From the NCBI GenBank assembly GCA_014843695.1, contig CM026390.1, positions 1,567,921 through 1,631,920 of the forward strand: a stretch of 64,000 nt of DNA, given 5' to 3'. The notes beneath the pieces were generated by a model that saw nothing but the letters and a program-made list of their open reading frames with translations, searched no databases and was not told where the DNA came from. This stretch comes from Archivesica marissinica (taxonomy: Eukaryota > Mollusca > Bivalvia > Venerida > Vesicomyidae). Positions 11,214 through 26,200 of this stretch are shown piece after piece. Each line of letters begins with the position of its first letter. The stretch's first letter is position 1. Made by a program: the position numbers and the translations under genes.

Positions 11214-14200
11214 GGAAAGCCACTCGGAAACAATCGGTTATACTACTGTACATACCTTCCCGTCACTCGGAAACAATCGGTTATACTACTGTACATACCT
11301 TCCCGTCACTAGGAAACAATCGGTTATACTACTGTGCATACCTTCCCGTCACTCGGAAACAATCAGTTATACTACTGTACATACCTTCCCGTCACTCGGA
11401 AACAATCGGTTATACTACTGTACATACCTTCCCGTCCCCCGGAAACAATCGGTTATACTACTGTGCATACCTTCCCGTCACTGGGAAACAATCGGTTATA
11501 CTACTGTACATACCTTCCCATCACTCGGAAACAATCGGTTATACTACTGTACATACCTTCCCGTCACTCGGAAACAATCGGTTATACTACTGTGCATACC
11601 TTCCCGTCACTCGGAAACAATCGGTTATACTACTGTACATACCTTCCCGTCACCCGGAAACAATCGGTTATACTACTGTGCATACCTTCCCGTCACTCGG
11701 AAACAATCGGTTATACTACTGTACATACCTTCACGTCACTCGGAAACAATCGGTTATACTACTGTGCATACCTTCCCGTCACCCGGAAATAATCGGTTAT
11801 ACTACTGTGCATACCTTCCCGTCACTCGGAAACAATCGGTTATACTACTGTGCATACCTTCCCGTCACTCGAATGTGAGTGGCTTGTGGAAACAATCGGT
11901 TTTACTACTGTGCATACCTTCCTGTCACTAGAATGTGAGTGGCTTATGGAAACAATCGGTTATACTACTGTGCATATCTTCCCGTCACTAGAATGTGGGT
12001 GGCTTGTGCAAACAATCGGTTATACTACTGTGCATACCTTCCCGTCACCCAGAAACAATCGGTTATACTACTGTGCATACCTTCCCGTCACTCGGAAACA
12101 TTCGGTTATACTACTGTGCATATCTTCCCGTCACTAGAATGTGATTGGCTTGTGGAAACAATCAGTTATACTACTATGCATATTTTCCCGTCACTCGGAA
12201 ACATTCGGTTATACTACTGTGCACACCTTCCCGTCACTCGAAAACAATCGGTTATACTACTGTGCATACCTTCCCGTCACTAGAATGTGAGTGGCCTGTG
12301 GAAACAATCGGTTATACTACTGTGCATACCTTCCCGTCACTAGAATGTGAGTGGCCTGTGGAAACAATCGGTTATACTACTGTGCATACCTTCCCGTCAC
12401 TAGAATGTGAGTGGCCTGTGGAAACAATCGGTTATACTACTGTGCATACCTTCCCGTCACTAGAATGTGAGTGCCTGTGGAAACAATCGGTTATACTACT
12501 GTGCATACCTTCCCGTCACTAGAATGTGAGTGGCCTGTGGAAACAATCGGTTATACTACTGTGCATACCTTCCCGTCACTAGAATGTGAGTGGCTTGTGG
12601 AAACAATCGGTTATACTACTGTGCATACCTTCCCGTCACTAGAATGTGAGTGACTTGTGGAAACAATCGGTTATACTACTGTGCATACCTTCCCGTCACT
12701 AGAATGTGAGTGACTTGTGGAAACAATCGGTTATACTACTTGCATACCTTCCCGTCACTCGGAAACATCGGTAACTACTGTGACCCTTCCCTCACTCGGA
12801 AACAATCGGTTATACTACTGTGCATACCTTCCCGTCACTAGAATGTGAGTGGCTTGTGGAAACAATCGGTTATACTACTGTGCATACCTTCCCGTCACTA
12901 GAATGTGAGTGGCTTGTGGAAACAATCGGTTATACTACTGTGCATACCTTCCCGTCACTAGAATGTGGGTGGCTTGTGGAAACAATCGGTTATACTACTG
13001 TGCATACCTTCCCGTCACTAGAATGTGAGTGGCTTGTGGAAACAATCGGTTATACTACTGTGCATACCTTCCCGTCACTAGAATGTGGGTGCTTGTGGAA
13101 ACAATCGGTTATACTACTGTGCATACCTTCCCGTCACTCGGAAACAATCGGTTATACTACTGTGCATATCTTCCCGTCACTAGGAAACAATCGGTTATAC
13201 TACTGTGCATACCTTCCCGTCACTAGGAAACAATCGGTTATACTACTGTGCATACCTTCCCGTCACTAGAAAACAATCGGTTATACTACTGTGCATACCT
13301 TCCCGACACTAGAAAACAATCGGTTATACTACTGTGCATACCTTCCCGTCACTAGAATGTGAGTGGCTTGTGGAAACAATCGGTTATACTACTGTGCATA
13401 CCTTCCCGTCACTAGAAAACAATCGGTTATACTACTGTGCATACCTTCCCGTCACTAGAATGTGAGTGGCTTGTGGAAACAATCGGTTATACTACTTTGC
13501 ATCCCTTCCCGTCACTCGAATGTGAGTGACTTGTTGAAACAATCGGTTATACTACTGTGCATACATTCCCGTCACTAGAATGTGAGTGACTTGTTGAAAC
13601 AATCGGTTATACTACTGTGCATACCTTCCCGTCACTAGAATGTGAGTGACTTGTGGAAACAATCGTTTATACTACTGTGCATACCTTCCCGTCACTAGAA
13701 TGTGAGTGGCTTGTGGAAACAATCGGTTATACTACTGTACATACCTTCCCAGCACCCGGAAACAATCGGTTATACTACTGTGCATACCATCCCGTCACTC
13801 GGAAACAATCGGTTATACTATACTACTGTGCATCCCTTCCCATCACTCGGAAACAATAGGTTATACTACGTGCATATCTTCCCGTCACTCGGAAACAATC
13901 GGTTATACTACTGTACATACCCTCCCGTCACTAGAATGTGGGTGGCTTGTGGAAACAATCGGTTATACTACTGTGCATACCTTCCCGTCACAAGGGAACA
14001 ATCGGTTATACTACTGTGCATACCTTCCCGTCACTCGGAAACAATCGGTTATACTACTGTACATACCTTCCCGTCACTAGAATGTGAGTGACTTTTGGAA
14101 ACAATCGGTTATACTACTGTGCATACCTTCCCGTCACTAGAATGTGAGTGGCTTGTGGAAACAATCGGTTATACTACTGTGCATACCTTCGCGTCACTCA

Positions 14201-17200
14201 GAAACAATCGGTTATACTACTGTACATACCTTCGCGTCACTCAGAAACAATCGGTTATACTACTGTACATACCTTCGCGTCACTCAGAAACAATCGGTTA
14301 TACTACTGTACATACCTTCCCGTCACTCGGAAACAATCGGTTATACTACTGTACATACCCTCCCGTCACTAGAATGTGGGTGGCTTGTGGAAACATCGGT
14401 ATACTACTGTGCATACCTTCCGTCACTAGGAAACAATCAGTTATACTACTGTGCATATCTCCCGTCACTAGAATGTGTGGCTTGTGGAAACAATCGGTTA
14501 TACTACTGTGCATACCTTCCCGTCACTAGAATGTGAGTGACGTGTGGAAACGATCGGTTATACTACTGTGCATACCTTCCCGTCACTAGAATGTGTGTGG
14601 CTTGTGGAAACAATCGGTTATACTACTATGCATACCTTCCCGTCACTAGGAAACAATCGGTTATACTACTGTACATACCTTCCCGTCACCCGGAAACAAT
14701 CGGTTATACTACTGTACAGACCTTCCCGTCACTCGGAAACAATCGGTTATACTACTGTGCATACCTTCCCGTCACTCGGAAACAATCAGTTTTACTACTG
14801 TACATACCTTCCCGTCACTCGGAAACAATCAGTTCTACTACTGTGCATACCTTCACGTAACTCGGAAACAATCGGTTATACTACTGTACATACCTTCCCG
14901 TCACTCGGAAACAATCGGTTATACTACTGTACACACCTTCCCGTCACTAGGAAACAATCGGTTATACTACTGTGCATACCTTCACGTCACTCAAATGTGA
15001 GTGGCTTGTGGAAACAATCGGTTATACTACTGTGCATACCTTCCTGTCACTAGAATGTGAGTGGCTTGTGGAAACAATCGGTTATACTACTGTGCATACC
15101 TTCCCGTCACTCGGAAACAATCGGTTATACTACTGTGCACACCTTCCCGTCACTCGAAAACAATCGGTTATAATACTGTGCATACCTTCCCGTCACTAGA
15201 CTGTGAGTGACTTGTGGAAACAATCGGTTATACTACTGTGCATACCTTCCCGTCACTAGAATGTGAGTGACTTGTGGAAACAATCGGTTATACTACTGTG
15301 CATACCTTCCCGTCACCCGGAAACAATCAGTTATACCACTGTACATACCTTCCCAGCACCCGGAAACAATCGGTTGTACTACTGTGCATACCTTCCCGTC
15401 ACCTGGAAACAATCGGTTATACTACTGTGCATAGCTTCCTGTCACTCGGAAACAATCGGTTATACTACTGTGCATACCTTCCCGTCACCCGGAAACAATC
15501 GGTTATACTACTGTGCATACCTTCCCGTCACCCGGAAACAATCGGTTATACTACTGTGCATAGCTTCCTGTCACTCGGAAACAATCGGTTATACTACTGT
15601 GCATTCCTTCCCGTCACCCGGAAACAATCGGTTATACTACTGTGCATACCTTCCCGTCACCCGGAAACAATCGGTTATACTACTGTGCATACCATCCCGT
15701 CACTAGAATGTGAGTGGCTTGTGGCCACAATCGGTTATACTACTGTGCATACCTTCCCGTCACTCGGAAACAATCGGTTATACTACTTGCAAACCATCCC
15801 GTCACTAGAATGTGAGTGGCTTGTGGAAACAATCGGTTATACTACTGTGCATATCTTCCCGTCACTAGAATGTGAGTGGTTTGTGGAAACAATCGGTTAT
15901 ACTACTGTGCATATCTTCCCGTCACTCGAATGTGAGTGGCTTGTGGAAACAATCGGTTATACTACTGTGCATATCTTCCCGTCACTAGATTGTGAGTGGC
16001 TTGTGGAAACAATCGGTTATACTACTGTGCATACCTTCCCGTTATTCGGTAACAATCGGTTATACTACTGTGCATACCATCCCGTCACTCGGAAACAATC
16101 GGTTATACTATACTACTGTGCATCCCTTCCCATCACTCGGAAACAATAGGTTATACTACTGTGCATATCTTCCCGTCACTCGGAAACAATCGGTTATACT
16201 ACTGTACATACCCTCCCGTCACTAGAATGTGGGTGGCTTGTGGAAACAATCGGTTATACTACTGTGCATACCTTCCCGTCACTAGAATGTGAGTGACTTG
16301 TGGAAACAATCGGTTATACTACTGTGCATACCTTCCCGTCACTAGAATGTGAGTGGCTTGTGGAAACAATCGGTTATACTACTGTGCATACCTTCCCGTC
16401 ACTCAGAAACAATCGGTTATACTACTGTACATACCTTCCCGTCACTCGGAAACAATCGGTTATACTACTGTACATACCCTCCCGTCACTAGAATGTGGGT
16501 GGCTTGTGGAAACAATCGGTTATACTACTGTGCATACCTTCCCGTCACTAGGAAACAATCAGTTATACTACTGTGCATACCTTCCCGTCACTCGGAAACA
16601 ATCGGTTATACTACTGTGCATATCTTCCCGTCACTAGAATGTGTGTGGCTTGTGGAAACAATCGGTTATACTACTGTGCATACCTTCCCGTCACTAGAAT
16701 GTGAGTGACGTGTGGAAACGATCGGTTATACTACTGTGCATACCTTCCCGTCACTAGAATGTGAGTGGCTTGTGGAAACAATCGGTTATACTACTGTACA
16801 TACCTTCCCAGCACCCGGAAACAATCGGTTATACTACTGTGCATACCATCCCGTCACTCGGAAACAATCGGTTATACTATACTACTGTGCATCCCTTCCC
16901 ATCACTCGGAAACAATAGGTTATACTACTGTGCATATCTTCCCGTCACTCGGAAACAATCGGTTATACTACTGTACATACCCTCCCGTCACTAGAATGTG
17001 GGTGGCTTGTGGAAACAATCGGTTATACTACTGTGCATACCTTCCCGTCACAAGGGAACAATCGGTTATACTACTGTGCATACCTTCCCGTCACTCGGAA
17101 ACAATCGGTTATACTACTGTACATACCTTCCCGTCACTAGAATGTGAGTGACTTTTGGAAACAATCGGTTATACTACTGTGCATACCTTCCCGTCACTAG

Positions 17201-20200
17201 AATGTGAGTGACTTGTGGAAACAATCGGTTATACTACTGTGCATACCTTCCCGTCACTAGAATGTGAGTGGCTTGTGGAAACAATCGGTTATACTACTGT
17301 GCATACCTTCCCGTCACTCAGAAACAATCGGTTATACTACTGTACATACCTTCCCGTCACTCGGAAACAATCGGTTATACTACTGTACATACCCTCCCGT
17401 CACTAGAATGTGGGTGGCTTGTGGAAACAATCGGTTATACTACTGTGCATACCTTCCCGTCACTAGGAAACAATCAGTTATACTACTGTGCATACCTTCC
17501 CGTCACTCGGAAACAATCGGTTATACTACTGTGCATACCTTCCCGTCACTAGAATGTGAGTGGCTTGTGGAAACAATCGGTTATACTACTGTGCATACCT
17601 TCCTGTCACTAGAATGTGAGTGGCTTGTGGAAACAATCGGTTATACTACTGTGCATATCAACCCGTCACTCGGAAACAATCGGTTATACTACTGTGCATA
17701 CCTTCCAGTCACTAGAATGTGAGTGGCTTGTGGAAACAATCGGTTATACTACTGTGCATACCTTCCAGTCACTCGGAAACAATCGGTTATACTACTGTGC
17801 ATACCTTCCCGTCACTAGAATGTGAGTGACTTGTGGAAACAATCGGTTATACTACTGTGCATACCTTCCCGTCACTAGGAAACAATCAGTTATACTACTG
17901 TGCATACCTTCCCGTCACTCGGAAACAATCGGTTATACTACTGTGCATACCTTCCCGTCACTAGGAAACAATCAGTTATACTACTGTGCATACCTTCCCG
18001 TCACTAGGAAACAATCAGTTATACTACTGTGCATACCTTCCCGTCACTCGGAAACAATCGGTTATACTACTGTGCATACCTTCCCGTCACCCGGAAACAA
18101 TCGGTTATACTACTGTACAGACCTTCCCGTCACTCGGAAACAATCGGTTATACTACTGTGCATACCGTCCCGTCACTCGGAAACAATCGGTTATACTACT
18201 GTGCATACCTTCCAGTCACTAGAATGTGAGTGGCTTGTGGAAACAATCGGTTATACTACTGTGCATACCTTCCAGTCACTCGGAATCAATCGGTTATACT
18301 ACTGTGCATACCTTCCCGTCACTAGAATGTGAGTGACTTGTGGAAACAATCGGTTATACTACTGTGCATACCTTCCCGTCACTAGAATGTGAGTGGCTTG
18401 TGGAAACAATCGGTTATACTACTTTGCATCCCTTCCCGTCACTCGGAAACAATCGGTTATACTACTGTGCATACCTTCCCGTCACTCGGAAACAATCGGT
18501 TATACTACTGTGCATACCTTCCCGTCACTAAACTGGAAACAATCGGTTATACTACTGTGCATACCTTCCCGTCACTAGAATGTGAGTGGCTTGTGGAAAC
18601 AATCGGTTATACTACTGTGCATACCTTCCCATCACTCGGAAACAATCGGTTATACTACTGTGCATACCTTCCCGTCACTAGAATGTGAGTGGCTTGTGGA
18701 AACAATCGGTTATACTACTGTGCATCCCTTCCCGTCACTCGAAGGAAGAAACAATCGGTTATACTACTGTGCATACATTCCCGTCACTAGAATGTGAGTG
18801 ACTTGTTGAAACAATCGGTTATACTACTGTGCATACCTTCCCGTCACTAAATGTAGTCTTGTGGAAACAATCGGTTATACTACTTTGCATCCCTTCCCGT
18901 CACTCTGGAAACAATCGGTTATACTACTGTGCATACCTTCCCGTCACTAGAATGTGAGTGACTTTTGGAAACAATCGGTTATACTACTGTGCATACCTTC
19001 CCGTCACTACAATGTGAGTGACTTGTGGAAACAATCGGTTATACTACTGTGCATACCTTCCCATCACTCGGAAACAATCGGTTATACTACTGTGCATACC
19101 TTCCCGTCACTAGAATGTGAGTAGCTTGTGGAAACAATCGGTTATACTACTGTGCATACCTTCCCGTCACCCGGAAACAATCGGTTATACTACTGTGCAT
19201 ACCTTCCCGTCACTCGGAAACAATCGGTTATACTACTGTACATACCTTCCCGTCACTAGAATGTGGGTAGCTTGTGGAAACAATCGGTTATACTACTGTG
19301 CATACCTTCCCGTCACTCGGAAACAATCGGTTATACTACTGTGCATACCTTCCCGTCACTCGGAAACAATCGGTTATACTACTGTACATACCTTCCCGTC
19401 ACTAGAATGTGAGTAGCTTGTGGAAACAATCGGTTATACTACTGTGCATACCTTCCCGTCACTAGAATGTGAGTGGCTTGTGGAAACAATCGGTTATACT
19501 ACTGTGCATACCTTCCCGTCACTCGGAAACAATCGGTTATACTACTGTGCACACCTTCCCATCACTCGGAAACAATCGGTTATACTACTGTGCATACCTT
19601 CCCGTCACTAGACTGTGAGTGACTTGTGGAAACAATCGGTTATACTACTGTGCATACCTTCCCGTCACTCGGAAACAATCGGTTATACTACTGTGCATAC
19701 CATCCCGTCACTAGAATGTGAGTGGCTTGTGGAAACAATCGGTTATACTACTGTGCATACCTTCCCGTCACTCGGAAACAATCGGTTATACTACTGTGCA
19801 TACCTTCCCGTCACTCGGAAACAATCGGTTCTACTACTGTGCATACCTTCACGTAACTCGGAAACAATCGGTTTTACTACTGTACATACCTTCCCGTCAC
19901 TCGGAAACAATCGATTATACTACTGTACACACCTTCCCGTCACTAGGAAACAATCGGTTATACTACTGTGCATACCTTCACGTCACTAAAATGTGAGTGG
20001 CTTGTGGAAACAATCGGTTATACTACTGTGCATACCTTCCAGTCACTCGGAAACAATCGGTTATACTACTGTACATACCTTCCCGTCACTCGGAAACAAT
20101 CGGTTATTCTACTGTGCATACCTTCCCGTCACTCGGAAACAATCGGTTATACTACTGTACATACCTTCCCGTCACTCGGAAACAATCAGTTTTACTACTG

Positions 20201-23200
20201 TACATACCTTCCCGTCACTCGGAAACAATCAGTTCTACTACTGTGCATACCTTCACGTAACTCGGAAACAATCGGTTATACTACTGTACATACCTTCCCG
20301 TCACTCGGAAACAATCGGTTATACTACTGTACACACCTTCCCGTCACTAGGAAACAATCGGTTATACTACTGTGCATACCTTCACGTCACTCAAATGTGA
20401 GTGGCTTGTGGAAACAATCGGTTATACTACTGTGCATACCTTCCTGTCACTAGAATGTGAGTGGCTTGTGGAAACAATCGGTTATACTACTGTGCATACC
20501 TTCCCGTCACTCGGAAACAATCGGTTATACTACTGTGCACACCTTCCCGTCACTCGAAAACAATCGGTTATAATACTGTGCATACCTTCCCGTCACTAGA
20601 CTGTGAGTGACTTGTGGAAACAATCGGTTATACTACTGTGCATACCTTCCCGTCACTAGAATGTGAGTGACTTGTGGAAACAATCGGTTATACTACTGTG
20701 CATACCTTCCCGTCACCCGGAAACAATCAGTTATACCACTGTACATACCTTCCCAGCACCCGGAAACAATCGGTTGTACTACTGTGCATACCTTCCCGTC
20801 ACCTGGAAACAATCGGTTATACTACTGTGCATACCTTCCCGTCACTCGGAAACAATCGGTTATACTACTGTGCATACCTTCCCGTCACCCGGAAACAATC
20901 GGTTATACTACTGTGCATACCTTCCCGTCACCCGGAAACAATCGGTTATACTACTGTGCATAGCTTCCTGTCACTCGGAAACAATCGGTTATACTACTGT
21001 GCATTCCTTCCCGTCACCCGGAAACAATCGGTTATACTACTGTGCATACCTTCCCGTCACCCGGAAACAATCGGTTATACTACTGTGCATACCATCCCGT
21101 CACTAGAATGTGAGTGGCTTGTGGCCACAATCGGTTATACTACTGTGCATACCTTCCCGTCACTCGGAAACAATCGGTTATACTACTTGCAAACCATCCC
21201 GTCACTAGAATGTGAGTGGCTTGTGGAAACAATCGGTTATACTACTGTGCATATCTTCCCGTCACTAGAATGTGAGTGGTTTGTGGAAACAATCGGTTAT
21301 ACTACTGTGCATATCTTCCCGTCACTAGATTGTGAGTGGCTTGTGGAAACAATCGGTTATACTACTGTGCATACCTTCCCATCACCCGGAAACAATCGGT
21401 TATACTACTGTGCATACCTTCCCGTCACTAGAATGTGGATGACTTGTGGAAACAATCAGTTATACTACTGTGCATACCACCCCATCACTCGGAAACAATC
21501 GGTTATACTACTGTGCATACAATCGGTTATACTACTGTGCATACCTTCCCGTCACCCAGAAACAATCAGTTATACTACTGTACATACCTTCCCGTCACTC
21601 GAATGTGGGTGGCTTGTGGAAACAATCGGTTATACTACTGTGCATACCTTCCCGTCACTCGGAAACAATCGGTTATACTACTGTGCATACCTTCCCGTCA
21701 CTCGGAAACAATCGGTTATACTACTGTGCATACCTTCCCGTCACTCGGAAACAATCGGTTATACTACTGTGCATATCTTCCCGTCACTAGAATGTGAGTG
21801 GCTTGTGGAAACAATCGGTTATACTACTGTGCATACCTTCCCGTCACTCGGAAACAATCGGTTATACTACTGTGCATACCTTCCCGTCACTCGGAAACAA
21901 TCGGTTATACTACTGTGCATATCTTCCCGTCACTAGAATGTGGGTGGCTTTTGGAAACAATCGGTTATACTACTGTGCATACCTTCCCGTTACACACGTC
22001 ACTAGAATGTGGGTGGATTGTGGAAACAATCGGTTATACTACTGTGCATACCTTCCCGTCACTCAGAAACAATCGGTTATACTACTGTGCATACCTTCCC
22101 GTCACCCAGAAACAATCGGTTATACTACTGTGCATACCTTCCCGTCACTAGAATGTGAGTGGCTTGTGGAAACAATCGGTTATACTACTGTGCATATCTT
22201 CCCGTCACTAGAATGTGAGTGGCTTGTGGAAACAATCGGTTATACTACTGTGCATATCTTCCCGTCACTAGAATGTGAGTGGCTTGTGGAAACAATCGGT
22301 TGTACTACTGTGCATATCTTCCCATCACTAGAATGTGGATGGCTTGTGGAAACAATCGGTTATACTACTGTGCATACCTTCCAGTCACTCGGAAACAATC
22401 GGTTATACTACTGTGCATACCTTCCCATCACCCGGAAACAATCGGTTATACTACTGTGCATACCATCCCGTCACTCGGAAACAATCGGTTGTACTACTGT
22501 GCATACCATCCCGTCACTCAGAAACAATCGGTTATACTACTGTACATACCTTCCCGTCACTCAGAAACAATCGGTTATACTACTGTGCATACCTTCCCGT
22601 CACTCGAAAACAATCGGTTATACTACTGTGCATACCTTCCCATCACTAGAATGTGAGTGGCTTGTGGAAACAATCGGTTATACTACTGTGCATCCCTTCC
22701 CGTCACCCAGAAACAATCGGTTATACTGCTGTACATACCTTCCCGTCACTCGAATGTGGGTGGCTTGTGGAAACAATCGGTTATACTACTGTACATACCT
22801 TCCTGTCACTCGGAAACAATCGGCTACACTACTGTGCATACCTTCCTGTCACTCGGAAACAGTCGGTTATACTACTGTATATACCCTCCCGTCACTAGAA
22901 TGTGGGTGGCTTGTGGAAACAATCGGTTATACCACTGTGCATACCTTCCCGTCACTCGGAAACAATCGGTTATACTACTGTGCATATCTTCCCGTCACTT
23001 GAATGTGAGTGGCTTGTGGAAACAATCGGTTATACTACTGTACATACTTTCCCATCACCCGGAAACAATCGGTTATACTACTGTTCATACCTTCCCGTCA
23101 CTCGGAATCAATCGGTTATACTACTGTGCATACATTCCCGTCACTAGAATGTGAGTGGCTTGTGGAAACAATCGGTTATACTACTGTGCATACCTTTCCG

Positions 23201-26200
23201 TCACTCGGAAACAATCGATTATACTACTGTGCATATCTTCCCGTCACTAGAATGTGGATGGCTTGTGGAAACAATCGGTTATACTACTGTACATACCTTC
23301 CCGTCACTCGGAAACAATCGGTTATACTACTGTACATACCTTCCCGTCACTCGGAAACAATCGGTTATACTACTGTACATACCTTCCAGTCACTAGAATG
23401 TGGATGGCTTGTGGAAACAATCGGTTATACTACTGTGCATACCATCCCGTCACTCGGAAACAATCGGTTATACTACTGTGCATACCATCCCGTCACCCAG
23501 AAACAATCGGTTATACTACTGTGCATACCTTCCCGTCACTCGGAAACAATCGGTTATACTACTGTGCATACCTTCCTGTCACCCAGAAACAATCGGTTAT
23601 ACTACTGTACATACCTTCCCGTCACTCGAATGTGGGTGGCTTGTGGAAACAATCTGTTATACTACTGTGCATACTTTCCCGTCACCCAGAAACAATCGGT
23701 TATACTACTGTACATACCTTCCCTTCACTCGAATGTGGGTGGCTTGTGGAAACAATCTCTTATTCTACTGTGCATACCTTCCCGTCACTCGGAATCAATC
23801 GGTTATACTACTGTACATACCTTCCCTTCACTCGAATGTGGGTGGCTTGTGGAAACAATCTCTTATTCTACTGTGCATACCTTCCCGTCACTCGGAAACA
23901 ATCGGTTATACTACTGTGCATACCTTCCCGTCACTCGGAAACAATCGGTTATACTACTGTACATAACTTCCCGTCACTCGGAAACAATCTCTTATACTAC
24001 TGTGCATACCTTCCCGTCACTCGGAAACAATCGGTTATACTACTGTGCTTACATTCCCGTCACTCGGAAACAATCAGTTATACTACTGTGCATACCTTCC
24101 CGTCACTCGGAAACAATCGGTTATAGTACTGTGCATACCTTCCCGTCACTCGGAAACAATCTCTTATACTACTGTGCATACCTTCCCGTCACTCGGAAAC
24201 AATCGATTATACTACTGTGCATATCTTCCCATCACTAGTATGTGAGTGGCTTGTGGAAACAATCGGTTATACTACTGTGCATACCTTCCCGTCACTCGGA
24301 AACAATCGGTTATACTACTGTGCATACCTTCCCGTCACCCGGAAACAATCGGTTATACTACTGTGCATACCTTCCCGTCACTCGGAAACAATCGGTTATA
24401 CTACTGTGCATATCTTCCCGTCACTAGAATGTGAGTGGCTTGTGGAAACAATCGGTTATACTACTGTGCATACCTTCCCGTCACTCGGAAACAATCGATT
24501 ATACTACTGTGCATTTCTTCCCGTCACTAGAATGTGAGTGGCTTGTGGAAACAATCGGTTATACTACTGTGCATACCTTCCCATCACTAGAATGTGAGTG
24601 GCTTGTGGAAACAATCGGTTATACTACTGTGCATACCTTCCCGTCACTCGGAAACAATTGGTTATACTACTGTTCGTACCTTCCCGTCACTCGGAAACAA
24701 TCGGTTATACTACTGTGCATACCTTCCCGTCACCCGGACACAATCAGTTATACCACTGTACATACCTTCCCAGCACCCGGAAACAATCAGTTATACTACT
24801 GCGCATACCTTCCCGTCAACCGGAAACAATCGGTTATACTACTGTGCATACCTTCCTGTCACTCGGACACAATCGGTTATACTACTGTGCATACCTTCCC
24901 GTCACCCGGAAACAATCGGTTATACTACTGTGCATACCTTCCCATCACCCGGAAACAATCTGTTATACTACTGTGCATACCTTCCCATCCCCCGGAAACA
25001 ATCGGTTATACTACTGTGCATACCTTCCCGTCACTCGGAAACAATCGGTTATACTACTGTACATACCTTCCCGTCACTAGAATGTGAGTGGCTTGTTGAA
25101 ACAATCGGTTATACTACTGTGCATACCTTCCCGTCACTCGGAAACAATCGGTTATACTACTGTGCATACCTTCCCGTCACTAGAATGTGAGTGGCTTGTG
25201 GCCACAATCGGTTATACTACTGTGCATACCTTCCCGTCACTAGAATGTGAGTGGCTTGTGGAAACAATCGGTTATACTACTGTGCATACCTTCCCATCAC
25301 TAGAATGTGAGTGGCTTGTGGAAACAATCGGTTATACTACTGTGCATCCCTTCCCGTCACCCAGAAACAATCGGTTATACTACTGTACATACCTTCCCGT
25401 CACTCGAATGTGAGTGGCTTGTGGAAACAATCGGTTATACTACTGTGCATACCTTCCCGTCACCCGGAAACAATCGGTTATACTACTGTGCATACCTTCC
25501 CGTCACTCGGAAACTATCGGTTATACTACTGTGCATACCTTCCCGTCACCCAGAAACAATCGGTTATACTACTGTACATACTTTCCCGTCACTCGAATGT
25601 GGGTGGCTTGTGGAAACAATCTCTTATACTACTGTGCATACCTTCCTGTCACTCGGAAACAGTCGGTTATACTACTGTGCATACCATCCCGTCACCCAGA
25701 AACAATCGGTTATACTACTGTGCATACCTTCCCGTCACTCGGAAACAATCGGTTATACTACTGTGTATACCTTCCCGTCACCCAGAAACAATCGGTTATA
25801 CTACTGTACATACTATCCCGTCACTCGAATGTGGGTGGCTTGTGGAAACAATCTCTTATACTACTGTGCATACCTTCCCGTCACCCAGAAACAATCGGTT
25901 ATACTACTGTACATACTTTCCCGTCACTCGAATGTGGGTGGCTTGTGGAAACAATCTCTTATACTACTGTGCATACCTTCCCGTCACTCGGAAACAATCG
26001 GTTATACTACTGTGCATACCATCCCGTCACTCGGAAACAATCGGATATACTACTGTGCATACCTTCCCGTCACTCGGACACAATCGGTTATACTACTGTG
26101 CATACCTTCCCGTCACTCGGAAACAATCGGTTATACTACTGTGCATACCTTCCCGTCACCCAGAAACAATCGGTTATACTACTGTACATACCTTCCCGTC